Below, piece by piece: positions 25,858-33,774 of a DNA stretch of 64,000 nt. Made by a program: the position numbers and the translations under genes. Position 1 is the first letter of the stretch; the number at the start of each line of letters is the position of its first letter. This DNA comes from Reinekea marina (GTDB lineage: Bacteria > Pseudomonadota > Gammaproteobacteria > Pseudomonadales > Natronospirillaceae), in the NCBI RefSeq assembly GCF_030409715.1, contig NZ_JAUFQI010000001.1, positions 2,158,501 through 2,222,500 on the forward strand, read 5' to 3'. Under the pieces are notes generated by a model. That model had not been told where the DNA came from. It saw nothing but the letters and a program-made list of their open reading frames with translations, and searched no databases.

Positions 25858-26247
25858 CTAGCTGGATACATTACGCCAACCTTCGAGCTCAGTTTTTCTA
25901 AAATGCGTAATCCAGAATTTATGTTCAGGATCAAAAGCAATGCCAAATTTGGGGCTGACTATGAAGCCTACCGTTTCAAAAATTTCACTATCGTATTTAG
26001 ATAAGTGATCTTTAAGTAAGTGATACTGTACCGTTGCTCCATTTATCTCTATGCTTTCAAGATTGGCTGTAACTTCAACAAGCCTTCCTTCTTTATCTAG
26101 TCTGTAAACAGATTCACCATAGACCAGCTCATACCAACCTAGACTATTTGTACTTTCATCTTCCGGACTTCCCAACTCTTGAATTATTTCATCTTTTGAA
26201 GAGTTGAAAGAAATCTCGTTGACTGATTTAAATGGACAGAATTTCAT
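25858..26247 (-). CDS. Cassette: unknown soluble protein
   Basis: Protein of 129 residues starting MKFCPFKSVNEISFNSS. It has an N-terminal motif DEIIQELGSPEDES and repeated short strands with YELVYGESVYRLDKEGRLVEVT. It could be a small lipocalin-like or DUF-type fold; I do not recognise it. ATG 26247 is preferred over a GTG inside the next attC. Confidence 0.58.
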   Translation of the reverse strand: MKFCPFKSVNEISFNSSKDEIIQELGSPEDESTNSLGWYELVYGESVYRLDKEGRLVEVTANLESIEINGATVQYHLLKDHLSKYDSEIFETVGFIVSPKFGIAFDPEHKFWITHFRKTELEGWRNVSS

Positions 26248-26260
26248 TTCAATTACCACT

Positions 26261-26352
26261 TAACGCAAAGCTTAGCGGCGAGCGAATGCGAGTCCACAGC
26301 CCGCCGCGAAGCGGTGTATTTAGGGCTGTATTGCTACAGCGTTTTGTTACAT
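26261..26352 (-). other. attC site, GCAAAGCTTAGCGG class
   Basis: TAACGCAAAGCTTAGCGGCGAG...CAGCGTTTTGTTACAT, 92 nt. Confidence 0.87.
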
Positions 26353-26856
26353 TCAGTTTGATACATAACTGAGTGTTTCTTCTAGCAGTACAGATTTGCT
26401 TTGAATGGTATCTAAGATAAGCCTGCTCGAAATCAAGGGTGTGTATTTAGTAGATATTTCTACTACGTCAACCCAGCTCAATTCGTACCAACCTTTAATA
26501 TTTCGTTTTCTTGATTCAATACGGCGCTTATGCTCAGCTTTGTCAGAGCAAATGCACTCGATTGCGATCAATTCTTTTGTAAGCAGATCAGGCCAAAGCT
26601 CGTTCACGCGATTTTTATCTGCGATGAAATCCACAATGACAGATGATTGCCGTTCAAGGTGCTCGTCAACTAAGTTTTTAAGCAAAGTATATCCAATACC
26701 ATTCAGCAGCTCAGTTCGCAAAGCACCATGTTCAACGATTGAAGCCTCTAATTTGTCTTTTGAAAATAGAGGCAAACCAAGTGTTTTTGCTAATTCTTCT
26801 GCCAGTGTACTTTTCCCTGAACCAGGCAAACCACATATAAGAATCACCTTAGCCAT
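26353..26856 (-). CDS. Cassette: P-loop kinase (AAA_33/zeta-toxin-like)
   Basis: Protein of 167 residues. Walker A is GLPGSGKST at residues 9-17. An SKDKLEASIVEHG stretch and VIVDFIADKNRVNELW (Walker B region) follow, then a CxxDKxEHKRRIESRKRN basic lid. This is the small-molecule or polynucleotide kinase type that includes zeta toxins and gluconate kinases. Substrate unknown. No paired antitoxin is seen in the cassette. Confidence 0.8.
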   Translation of the reverse strand: MAKVILICGLPGSGKSTLAEELAKTLGLPLFSKDKLEASIVEHGALRTELLNGIGYTLLKNLVDEHLERQSSVIVDFIADKNRVNELWPDLLTKELIAIECICSDKAEHKRRIESRKRNIKGWYELSWVDVVEISTKYTPLISSRLILDTIQSKSVLLEETLSYVSN

Positions 26857-26871
26857 CTAATTCCTTGAATG

Positions 26872-27231
26872 TAACGCAAAGCACTGCGGCGAACGACAGT
26901 GAGTCCAGTGCCGTAGGCACGATGCAGCTGCGCCTTGTTACAAGTAGTGGCTTGTGGCTCTTAACTATCACGTGCCAACGTGCTTAATTATTTATTGTTT
27001 TCCATCAAGCTCTGCCTTTGGTGCGCAAGTTTAGCTTGATGACCTTTATACTTGCTTGCCAGCTTAACTAGGCTTGCTAATCACTCTACCCTAGCTTGGG
27101 AGCGATGACTATTGCGTACAAGCTAGCCTGTTAAAGTTGTGAACCGTTGCTCTAAAAACCATAAATTTATACGAGCAAAACTATATTTTGGTGCAGGATT
27201 CATTCAATAGTTTTAAATGCCCTTCCACCTG
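26872..27231 (-). repeat. CDS-less cassette, class A copy 4 (A4)
   Basis: Exactly 360 bp, attC starting at 26872. Stem CATCAAGCT/AGCTTGATG is perfect. Second stem GCCAGC/GCTTGC has one mismatch. No gene. Confidence 0.87.
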
Positions 27232-27333
27232 TAACGTTCCTAAACTACGGCGAAATCGCGCGTAGCGTGATTGAGTCCAAGCCCAGTTTGCGCAGCAAAC
27301 GTCTTTGGGCTGAGTAGCTTTGGTTTGTTATGT
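27232..27333 (-). other. attC site, long TTCCTAAAC class
   Basis: TAACGTTCCTAAACTACGGCG...AGTAGCTTTGGTTTGTTATGT, 102 nt. Confidence 0.88.
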
Positions 27334-27666
27334 GTTTTTTCGCACATAGGCGGAAACAAGCCTCTTTCGAATATAGGAGCCAATAAAACCTGAAACTACA
27401 TACACTCCAAATAGTTGTATAGCGTTAATTCCAGTAGGATTAAGCGAAACCCAATATAAATAAAACCCACTGATAGACACTAAAAAAACAAGAATTGGAA
27501 ATGCTATGACTACGCGCCAGATGGAAAATCCTTCTTTATATAATTTCCTATATATAGGCCATAGTCTCTTTATTTTAATAAGCTCATTCTTTTCAGCCTC
27601 TGAGGATTGAGCCATTCCAATTATGAGGCCAATAAATATTGCTCCAATCACCTGAAGTATTATCAT
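27328..27666 (-). CDS. Cassette: membrane protein of unknown function
   Basis: Protein of 112 residues with three helices: an N-terminal MIILQVIGAIFIGLIIGMA, a middle VVIAFPILVFLVSISGFYLYWV and a third IQLFGVYVVSGFIGSYI, separated by a basic/aromatic loop (KIKRLWPIYRKLYKEGFS). The start is ATG 27666 (a GTG stands one codon upstream). No family is recognised. Confidence 0.6.
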   Translation of the reverse strand: MIILQVIGAIFIGLIIGMAQSSEAEKNELIKIKRLWPIYRKLYKEGFSIWRVVIAFPILVFLVSISGFYLYWVSLNPTGINAIQLFGVYVVSGFIGSYIRKRLVSAYVRKNT

Positions 27667-27679
27667 CACGGATTACACA

Positions 27680-27736
27680 TAACGCTTACAGCAGTTGCGC
27701 GTGTTTTTCCGCGTCGACTGCCTGTGATTGTTAATT
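27680..27736 (-). other. attC site, TTTTTCCGCGTCGACTGCC class
   Basis: TAACGCTTACAGCAGTTGCGCG...TCGACTGCCTGTGATTGTTAATT, 57 nt. Intact relative of the IS-interrupted site at 29037. Confidence 0.87.
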
Positions 27737-28324
27737 TTCATACTCAACCCTTAATGTTGAGCATATAGAAAGAGCAGTATTGATTGCTCCACTTATTCGA
27801 CTTCGCTCGTCGTCCTCATACAAAGTGACATTTCCAGATTCAAAGAGTAGAAAATTTGCCATGTTCAATAACGAAACAAATATACCCGGAAGTCCAGAAA
27901 CTTCGAGAGACCAGCCCTGCGGCATAAAATGTATGAAATTATTTCGAAGCTCAAGAAGTTTTGTAACGGCACGATCTCGCTCTTCGTCTTCAGGCAACAC
28001 CTTGCTGCACGTTAGGAAATGCATATATTCAGTGGACTTAACCTTCTTATACAAATTAGGAAAATTATCCATTTTAACTTTGGGCCAGGGTTTGTTCTCT
28101 CTATGTGCTTTTAAACATTTTTCCGCAAGTTTATCAGGCATTATACGAAAGTCATTACCTGCTCTTAGCGCCAAGACCATCGAACCTTGCAAAGAATTAT
28201 GAAGCGCTATTACGGCCCATTTCCAGTATTCGATATCGGTATTAACCTTGGATACGGACTCACATACCATATTTAGAGAGGAAATTAGTTCATTTCTCTC
28301 ATCCGTTCGAAGCCATTTACCCAT
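27731..28324 (-). CDS. Cassette: HEPN-like protein
   Basis: Protein of 197 residues, all-alpha, starting MGKWLRTDERNELISSLNMV. The motif LLELRNNFIHFMPQGW has Arg127-x4-His132, as in HEPN domains. The preceding AVIALHNSLQGSMVLALRAG helix is also HEPN-like. Toxin, defence or regulatory roles are all possible. The neighbouring cassettes give no antitoxin candidate. Confidence 0.62.
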   Translation of the reverse strand: MGKWLRTDERNELISSLNMVCESVSKVNTDIEYWKWAVIALHNSLQGSMVLALRAGNDFRIMPDKLAEKCLKAHRENKPWPKVKMDNFPNLYKKVKSTEYMHFLTCSKVLPEDEERDRAVTKLLELRNNFIHFMPQGWSLEVSGLPGIFVSLLNMANFLLFESGNVTLYEDDERSRISGAINTALSICSTLRVEYEN

Positions 28325-28340
28325 ACATTTCCCTGAAAAT

Positions 28341-28615
28341 TAACGTTGTACACAGTGGCGAGCGTATGCGAGTCCAGTGCCGTAGGCACGATACTGCTGT
28401 ACCTTGTTAATGTGCATTGACCACCACTGCCTTTATTTTTAGATTACAAAAGCCAAAATACTATGACTTTTGCCAAAAATTAGTGCCTTTAATATGCCAG
28501 TGGCGCAGCGTTTAGGCCACTAGAAATTTAAGCTATTCGCGAGGAAGCTGGTGCTAAATTAAAAGACAATTACTACATAGTGCCATTTAGTATTAAATAT
28601 CCCTCGTCTGCACAA
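28341..28615 (-). repeat. CDS-less cassette, class B copy 4 (B4)
   Basis: 275 bp, same attC and hairpin order as the other B copies, with CCAGTGG/CCACTAG as second stem. No gene. Confidence 0.86.
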
Positions 28616-28672
28616 TAACGCTTACAGCATTGGCGCGGTTTTTTTCGCGTCCATTGCCTGTTATTGTTAGTT
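28616..28672 (-). other. attC site, short class
   Basis: TAACGCTTACAGCATTGGCGCGG...TCCATTGCCTGTTATTGTTAGTT, 57 nt. Confidence 0.86.
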
Positions 28673-29014
28673 GAGTGTTGGCACAGTCGAGTAAATTTCT
28701 TCATTTCTTACTTCAAGAAACCAGTCACGATGCACAATATCTCTACCACCCTTTGATTTATACCAATCTGCGATGCGTTGAACGTGCGTTTCGTCTGAAC
28801 GAATATTAGCTTCTATTCTCTCATATTCGTCTTTACTGTCATATTCCCATATTGCGAATACTTCAACTCGATTTTCATCTAAAGGGAGCATCCATCTGCC
28901 TACAATTCTGGTACCGTGCTTCAGTTGATTAGGAAGATTTACTTCATTAAACAGCTTATTAAATTCGTCTAAATACTGATTAGCGACTATGTAATATTTT
29001 CTACGGTAAAACAA
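28667..29014 (-). CDS. Cassette: NIPSNAP family protein
   Basis: Protein of about 115 residues starting MFYRRKYYIVANQY. The NLPNQLKHGTRIVGRWM and VEVFAIWEYDSKDEYERIEANIRSD segments are strongly typical of NIPSNAP (ferredoxin-like dimeric) proteins. Start taken as TTG 29012-29014, which has a GGAG 6 nt upstream. Another TTG lies four codons earlier. Function unknown; the family is linked to small-molecule stress responses in some bacteria. Confidence 0.83.
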   Translation of the reverse strand: MFYRRKYYIVANQYLDEFNKLFNEVNLPNQLKHGTRIVGRWMLPLDENRVEVFAIWEYDSKDEYERIEANIRSDETHVQRIADWYKSKGGRDIVHRDWFLEVRNEEIYSTVPTLN

Positions 29015-29067
29015 TAGATACTCCAATTCCTACAACTAACGCTTGCAGCAGTTGCGCGTGCTTTTTC

Positions 29068-29070
29068 GCG
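29068..29070. repeat. IS target-site duplication (left)
   Basis: GCG, matching GCG at 30351-30353. Removing the IS and one copy restores a normal attC. Confidence 0.85.
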
Positions 29071-29104
29071 TGATCTTCCCCCGATAAAATGGACACCTCG
29101 GGAT

Positions 29105-29992
29105 TCACGCTGCCATTTGTTCATAATTAATTGGTGACATATACCCAATACCTGAGTGTAACCTCACCGTATTGTAAAATTTATTTATATACCTGCTAAG
29201 CTCAGATCGCAACTCTTCTATTCCTTTAAAATAGGTTTGCCGGATTAACTCACCTTTTAAGGAATGGTAAAACGATTCCATGAACGCATTGTCTGTACAA
29301 TGTCCTGGTCGATTGACACTGTGATGCATACCATATTTTACCAATTCAGATTGAAAGACCGAGCCCGTAAATTCAACACCTCTATCGGTGTGAAAAATAA
29401 CATTTTTTGGGTTTCGCCCTTTTTTAATGACATACCTTAAAGCGGTTGTCGTTAACTCCGTTGTTCTAGAATAGGATAATGACCAACCCAATATCCGGCG
29501 CGAGTATTGATCCATGATCGTTGCTAAATACGTCCACTTTCCTTGTAATTTAATATAGGTTACATCGGCGACCCAAACTTGATCCGGTGCCGTTGCAGCG
29601 TCGCGCGCTAATAATCGATTTTCACCTTTCGCTATGAAGCGTTTAAGTCCTGGCATTCGCCGCGTTACTTTGGTGACCCTGGCTTTGAGCCCTGCTTCAC
29701 GCATTAGCCGCTCGACACGCTTCTTAGCGATGCGGTAACCGCTCTGACGCAGGGATTCATAGACTCTAGGACTGCCATATCGTCCGTGACTGTCGTCAAA
29801 TATCTTCGTGATCTGTTTTAACAATTGCTGATCGGACAATGCCCGATCTGTTGTCCCTCGCTGACGCCATGCATAGTAGCCGCTGGGCGATACCTGCATC
29901 CAACGACAAAGGTTACGTACCCCTATTTCTTTTCCGTATCTGTGGATGAACCCAAATCGTTCTGATGTTGATCCGCCAGATACTGTTGCCAC
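29105..29992 (-). CDS. IS3-family transposase orfB (DDE integrase core)
   Basis: Catalytic half of the IS transposase, 295 residues as read from its own start. An HTH_21-like region (RNLCRWMQVSPSGYYAWRQRG) is followed by the rve core with intact D-D-E residues: WVADVTYI, HTDRGVEF and NAFMESFYHSLK. It overlaps orfA in a different frame. The functional product is normally an OrfAB fusion made by -1 frameshifting near the orfA end (A-rich run before its stop). Confidence 0.93.
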   Translation of the reverse strand: MATVSGGSTSERFGFIHRYGKEIGVRNLCRWMQVSPSGYYAWRQRGTTDRALSDQQLLKQITKIFDDSHGRYGSPRVYESLRQSGYRIAKKRVERLMREAGLKARVTKVTRRMPGLKRFIAKGENRLLARDAATAPDQVWVADVTYIKLQGKWTYLATIMDQYSRRILGWSLSYSRTTELTTTALRYVIKKGRNPKNVIFHTDRGVEFTGSVFQSELVKYGMHHSVNRPGHCTDNAFMESFYHSLKGELIRQTYFKGIEELRSELSRYINKFYNTVRLHSGIGYMSPINYEQMAA

Positions 29993-30297
29993 TTTTTTAG
30001 AAGGTCATTTTCCCTCTTTAATCTATCGATTTCTTTTTTTAACTGAGCGTTCTCAGTTATTTGCTTCGCCGATTTCACTTTGCGTTTCTTTGACAAACCT
30101 ACTCGCCTTTTTCCATCACCTTGAAGATGGCCTTCTCGATACTCTTTGCGCCAACGGGACAACATAAATGGATGAATACCCAAGCCTTCCGCAACCTGAG
30201 AACTTTTAATATCAGGTTGATAGCTCATTTTAACAGCTCGAACTTTAAACTCTGTTGAATACTGCCACGTTTTACGTGGATTATTATACTTTGGCAA
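29923..30297 (-). CDS. IS3-family transposase orfA (HTH)
   Basis: Protein of 124 residues. An N-terminal helix-turn-helix (TEFKVRAVKMSYQPDIKSSQVAEGLGIHPFMLSRWRKEY) is followed by a leucine-zipper-like helix (ENAQLKKEIDRLKRENDLLKKWQQYL). It binds the IS ends. Its stop lies about 60 bp inside orfB in another frame, so frameshifting can join the two. Confidence 0.92.
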   Translation of the reverse strand: MPKYNNPRKTWQYSTEFKVRAVKMSYQPDIKSSQVAEGLGIHPFMLSRWRKEYREGHLQGDGKRRVGLSKKRKVKSAKQITENAQLKKEIDRLKRENDLLKKWQQYLADQHQNDLGSSTDTEKK

Positions 30298-30350
30298 AAT
30301 TACCTCCAGATGCGTTATCTAGAGGTGTCCACTAAAACGGGGGAAGTTCA

Positions 30351-30353
30351 GCG
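30351..30353. repeat. IS target-site duplication (right)
   Basis: GCG, pair of 29068-29070. Confidence 0.85.
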
Positions 30354-30383
30354 TCGACTGCCTGTGATTGTTAGGTGGGAAAT

Positions 30384-30701
30384 TTACCATGGGCGCCTAC
30401 CTTTATTTATTGGTATCACATCACCATTTTTTATATTTACGATGAAATCTAGACCAACCCAGTTACCAGCAATTAATTGACCATCCTCAACATGCATATC
30501 CATATAAGCCTTATCTTCTGTCGCTCCACCAGCTGGACACTCCTGTATTATCCAAACAAGACTCCCATCAGCTTTATGAGCCTCAATATTTCTGTTTAAT
30601 TTTTCGCGAGGATAATCTACGAGAGCTTCATCGGAAGGATACCGTCTAATAATCTCGAGGCCTTCAATTTCAATCCTCTGTTTGATTTCAGCTACTTCCA
30701 T
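30384..30701 (-). CDS. Cassette: unknown small soluble protein
   Basis: Protein of 105 residues (MEVAEIKQRIEIEGLEIIRRYPSDE...), with a helix then strands (WIIQECPAGGATEDKAYMDMHVED) and a terminal GDVIPINKGRRPW. No family is recognised. ATG 30701 lies just inside the cassette; an apparent 141-residue version begins in the neighbouring class A cassette and is spurious. Its attC is the one broken by the IS. Confidence 0.62.
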   Translation of the reverse strand: MEVAEIKQRIEIEGLEIIRRYPSDEALVDYPREKLNRNIEAHKADGSLVWIIQECPAGGATEDKAYMDMHVEDGQLIAGNWVGLDFIVNIKNGDVIPINKGRRPW

Positions 30702-30709
30702 ATTGCACC

Positions 30710-31069
30710 TAACGCAAAGCACTGCGGCGAACGACAGTGAGTCCAGTGCCGTAGGCACGATGCAGCTGCGCCTTGTTACAAGTAGTGGCCTGTGGCTCTT
30801 AACTATCACGTGCCTACGTGCTTTATTATTTATTGTTTTTCACCAAACTTCGCTTTTGAAGCGGCATTTAAGCTTGATGTCCTTTAAAATTGGCTGCCAG
30901 CTTAACGAGGCTGGCTATTCACTTTTCCCTAGCTTGGGAGCGATGACTATTGCGTACAAGCTAGCCTGTTAAATTTGTGAACCGTTGCACCTAAAACCAC
31001 AAATTAATACGGGCAAAACTATATTTTGGTGCAGACTACACTCAATAGTCTTAAATACTTTTCCACCTG
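30710..31069 (-). repeat. CDS-less cassette, class A copy 5 (A5)
   Basis: Exactly 360 bp. First stem CACCAAACT/AGCTTGATG keeps most pairs. GCCAGC/GCTGGC and CTAGCTTG/CAAGCTAG are intact. No gene. Confidence 0.87.
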
Positions 31070-31168
31070 TAACGTTGCTCACAGCCGCGAGCGGCAGCGA
31101 GTCGAAGGCCCGCCCGCAGCAACGCGGAGGGGGTATTTAGGGCCTGTGGTTGCTGGGCCTTGTTAATT
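31070..31168 (-). other. attC site
   Basis: TAACGTTGCTCACAGCCGCGAGCGG...GGTTGCTGGGCCTTGTTAATT, 99 nt. Confidence 0.86.
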
Positions 31169-31768
31169 TTGTAACCCCTGAATCTCAAATTGCTTCCTAC
31201 TGTATGCTATGGAGAAATATACCACAGAAACAACTAGTGGCCAGCCCGTAACTACTCTAACAATTGAGTAGGCTGTTTCAGAGTAATCTCCCAGTAGAAA
31301 CAATGCCGCTTTGACCAAATAGGCAATAGCCCAAACAATAGATATGGTTTTGAATATACTTATATAGGTACTGCCATGCTCGTTTCTGACGTCTTTCAAG
31401 GGTGGAGCAAAGGCTTCAGCGAGCAACATTGGTATAGGTTTATTAAGAACCATAAATGCGATAAGGATGATGGATGATTGGACTGCATATACCTGAGCTT
31501 GAATAGAAAGCGCGTCACTCAGATAGCTTTTGGGCACTATGAGCGTAATTGCTATGTCTATTACTCCAAACAATAGAAACAAGTAAGCGAAGTTACCCAG
31601 AACTCTAAACTTTAAATCAATTAATAGGCAATAAACTGCCAAGATTATTGTTGCTACCCAAAGTCCCAACTGAGCGGTTAGAAATGGATAAGCAATTCCA
31701 GGGATAATTACCGTTGCAATAGCAGTATTGCTGAGCATTGAATTCAAAAGAATTTTCAGGTTTTCCAT
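31163..31768 (-). CDS. Cassette: polytopic membrane protein (septation protein A-like)
   Basis: Protein of 201 residues with about six transmembrane helices (IATVIIPGIAYPFLTAQLGLWVATIILAVYCLLID and others) and a conserved-looking hydrophilic loop APPLKDVRNEHGSTYISIF. The overall layout resembles DUF3159/IspA-type intracellular septation proteins, without a firm match. It is larger than most cassettes. Confidence 0.58.
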   Translation of the reverse strand: MENLKILLNSMLSNTAIATVIIPGIAYPFLTAQLGLWVATIILAVYCLLIDLKFRVLGNFAYLFLLFGVIDIAITLIVPKSYLSDALSIQAQVYAVQSSIILIAFMVLNKPIPMLLAEAFAPPLKDVRNEHGSTYISIFKTISIVWAIAYLVKAALFLLGDYSETAYSIVRVVTGWPLVVSVVYFSIAYSRKQFEIQGLQN

Positions 31769-31786
31769 AACCTACCTTTTTAAAAT

Positions 31787-32146
31787 TAACGCAAAGCACT
31801 GCGGCGAACGACAGTGAGTCCAGTGCCGTAGGCACGATGCAGCTGCGCCTTGTTACAAGTAGTGGCCTGTAGCTCATAACTATCACGTGCCAACGTGCTT
31901 AATTATTTATTGTTTTCCATCAAACTCCGCCTTTGGTGCGGAAGTTTAGCTTGATGACCTTTATACTTGGTTGCCAGCTTAACTAGGCTGGCTAATCACT
32001 CTACCCTAGCTTGGGAGCGATGACTATTGCGTACAAGCTAGCCTGTTAAAGTTGTGACCCGTTGCTCTAAAAACCATAAATTTATACGAGCAAAACTATA
32101 TTTTGGTGCAGGATTCATTCAATAGTTTTAAATGCCCTTCCACCTG
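31787..32146 (-). repeat. CDS-less cassette, class A copy 6 (A6)
   Basis: Exactly 360 bp. Stems ATCAAAC.../...GCTTGAT, TCCGC/GCGGA (inner), GCCAGC/GCTGGC and CTAGCTTG/CAAGCTAG. Directly abuts A7 in tandem. No gene. Confidence 0.88.
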
Positions 32147-32506
32147 TAACGCAAAGCACTGCGGCGAACGACAGTGAGTCCAGTGCCGTAGGCACGATGC
32201 AGCTGCGCCTTGTTACAAGTAGTGGCTTGTGGCTCTTAACTATCACGTGCCCACGTGCTTTTTAATTTATTGTTTTCCATCAAGCTCCGCTTTTGGTGCA
32301 GTATTTCAGCTTGATGGCCTTTAAATTTGGTTGCCAGCTTAACGAGGCTGGCTATTCACTCTACCCTAGCTTGGGAGCGATGACTATTGCGTACAAGCTA
32401 GCCGGTTAAATTTGTGCACCGATGCACTAAAAACCACAAGTTTATACGAGCAAAGCTAAATTTAGGTACAGACTACATTCAATCGTTTCAAATGGTTTTC
32501 TACCTG
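32147..32506 (-). repeat. CDS-less cassette, class A copy 7 (A7)
   Basis: Exactly 360 bp. Stem positions: CCATCAAGCT 32277-32286 with AGCTTGATGG 32308-32317; GCCAGC 32333-32338 with GCTGGC 32347-32352; CTAGCTTG 32366-32373 with CAAGCTAG 32394-32401. The most diverged copy, yet these stems pair perfectly. Confidence 0.88.
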
Positions 32507-32575
32507 TAACGTCCGCATTTGCGGTTGGTTTGGAGCGCAGCGGAAAACCAATCCGACAACATGCGCTTGTTAAAT
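32507..32575 (-). other. attC site
   Basis: TAACGTCCGCATTTGCGGTTGG...CATGCGCTTGTTAAAT, 69 nt, with GGTTGGTTT/AAACCAATCC arms. Confidence 0.84.
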
Positions 32576-32592
32576 TGCAATTACTGCTGACT

Positions 32593-33180
32593 TTAGAGCA
32601 ACGAAACAATAAGTGAACCAATTGAAGCTATGGATGCTGCTGTTGGCAAAGACTTAATCAGTGCGCTTATAACAACCTTACTTGGACGTTCATTTTTACA
32701 CTGCTCTTCTATTGCTCCAACGACCTCTATTGCTTCAGATTTATCTTCGGTCGATAATTCAAGGCGGTTTATTTCAGTCTTTAAAGCCTCAACACTTTCA
32801 ACTAATTCATTATTTATATTTACAACGTTATTAGAGTTATCCGTTGAATTATTATTTACGCGAGAATTATTACCATGAAAATTATAAGTTATATTCTTAA
32901 TTTCGGATTCAGCTTCAGGAATTCCTAGTTTCTTATAAGAAATCTTGTACCCAGAAGATATTCCACTCATGCCTTGATAAAATCCCGGATCTATAATTTT
33001 AAATGTTTCTTCAAGACCGCTAGGAAGTTTACGGACTAAAAGGTCACCCGATTCAATTGCTACATCATAACTCTCAGTTACTATTAAATTCGGAGTTACA
33101 GCTGCCTTTATACCTTCTACGACTTCACCACTTTGTTTTCGTAACAATAATTGATCATTCATCATGTCTGAAAATGACAT
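32593..33180 (-). CDS. Cassette: unknown with Asn-rich motif and C-terminal hydrophobic helix
   Basis: Protein of 195 residues. An N-terminal beta-rich domain is followed by an Asn/Ser tract (FHGNNSRVNNNSTDNSNN, residues ~105-122), a charged helix (LKTEINRLELSTEDKSEAIE) and a terminal hydrophobic segment AASIASIGSLIVSLL. The tract resembles Asn-rich motifs in some bacterial signalling adaptors, and a membrane-effector tail is plausible, but both readings are inferences. Confidence 0.58.
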   Translation of the reverse strand: MSFSDMMNDQLLLRKQSGEVVEGIKAAVTPNLIVTESYDVAIESGDLLVRKLPSGLEETFKIIDPGFYQGMSGISSGYKISYKKLGIPEAESEIKNITYNFHGNNSRVNNNSTDNSNNVVNINNELVESVEALKTEINRLELSTEDKSEAIEVVGAIEEQCKNERPSKVVISALIKSLPTAASIASIGSLIVSLL

Positions 33181-33199
33181 ACATTACCTCCTTGAAATT

Positions 33200-33259
33200 T
33201 AACGCCCCTATTCAACGGCGAGGAGCTTTTACCGAGTCCGTTGCAATGGTTTGTTAAGT
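33200..33259 (-). other. attC site, short class
   Basis: TAACGCCCCTATTCAACGGCG...CCGTTGCAATGGTTTGTTAAGT, 60 nt. Confidence 0.85.
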
Positions 33260-33657
33260 TTTAGTAGCGACCAATGCAATATATTAAACACTCCGCAACC
33301 CATAAATAATGCTATGGCTCCCGCCCCAATTAGAAACGGCCAAAACAAAATATACATATGCGATGCCCCCTCATAAAAATCGGGACGTTCGCGAATAAAT
33401 ATTAAGTAGAGCCAAACGGCTAAACTACCTAATAGAACTAAGTCTGAAGCAGCCCTATAAACGTTAATTCTTAATATCGTGAAGCTAGTTTGATAGGATG
33501 CAAAGAATGCCATAAAAGCAGGTAGTGCCGTAAGAACTCCGAAGATTATTACAGCAAATACAGCATTTAGACTGATCCCAGCTTCATAAGTGTCAAGAGC
33601 AGCATTAAGGCTCCCCATTAGTCCTAGAAAAAACATAAGCTTAAAGCGAATATCCAA
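33229..33657 (-). CDS. Cassette: four-helix membrane protein
   Basis: Protein of up to 142 residues with four hydrophobic helices. The last residues (LNKPLQRTR) are encoded by the attC, a pattern common in cassette proteins. The start is uncertain: TTG 33655-33657 abuts the AAGGAG, while ATG 33636 lacks a good ribosome-binding site. No family is recognised. Confidence 0.6.
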   Translation of the reverse strand: MDIRFKLMFFLGLMGSLNAALDTYEAGISLNAVFAVIIFGVLTALPAFMAFFASYQTSFTILRINVYRAASDLVLLGSLAVWLYLIFIRERPDFYEGASHMYILFWPFLIGAGAIALFMGCGVFNILHWSLLKLNKPLQRTR

Positions 33658-33673
33658 CTCCTTTTAAAAAACT

Positions 33674-33774
33674 TAACGCCAAGCGCAGGGGCGAGTGACT
33701 GATAGGGAACGAGTCCCAAGCCCGCCGCGCAGCAGTTTTTTGGCGAGCTTCATTGCTGCCGCACCTTGTTAAAC
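33674..33774 (-). other. attC site
   Basis: TAACGCCAAGCGCAGGGGCG...CTGCCGCACCTTGTTAAAC, 101 nt. Confidence 0.85.

Larger units (their letters stand above)
29071..30350 (-). mobile_element. IS3-family insertion sequence, 1280 bp
   Basis: The terminal inverted repeats begin TGATCTTCCCCCG at the left end and TGAACTTCCCCCG at the right end, and extend about 29 bp with several mismatches (shared GTGGACACCTC/ATGGACACCTC). A 3-bp GCG duplication flanks it. Two overlapping genes, orfA and orfB, lie inside in - orientation. The ends and gene layout fit the IS3 group. Confidence 0.95.
29037..30376 (-). other. attC site interrupted by an IS
   Basis: Left part 29037-29070 (TAACGCTTGCAGCAGTTGCGCG...TTCGCG) and right part 30351-30376 (GCGTCGACTGCCTG...GTTAGGT). 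Joined at a shared GCG they reconstitute a 57-nt attC of the 27680 class. Confidence 0.88.
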
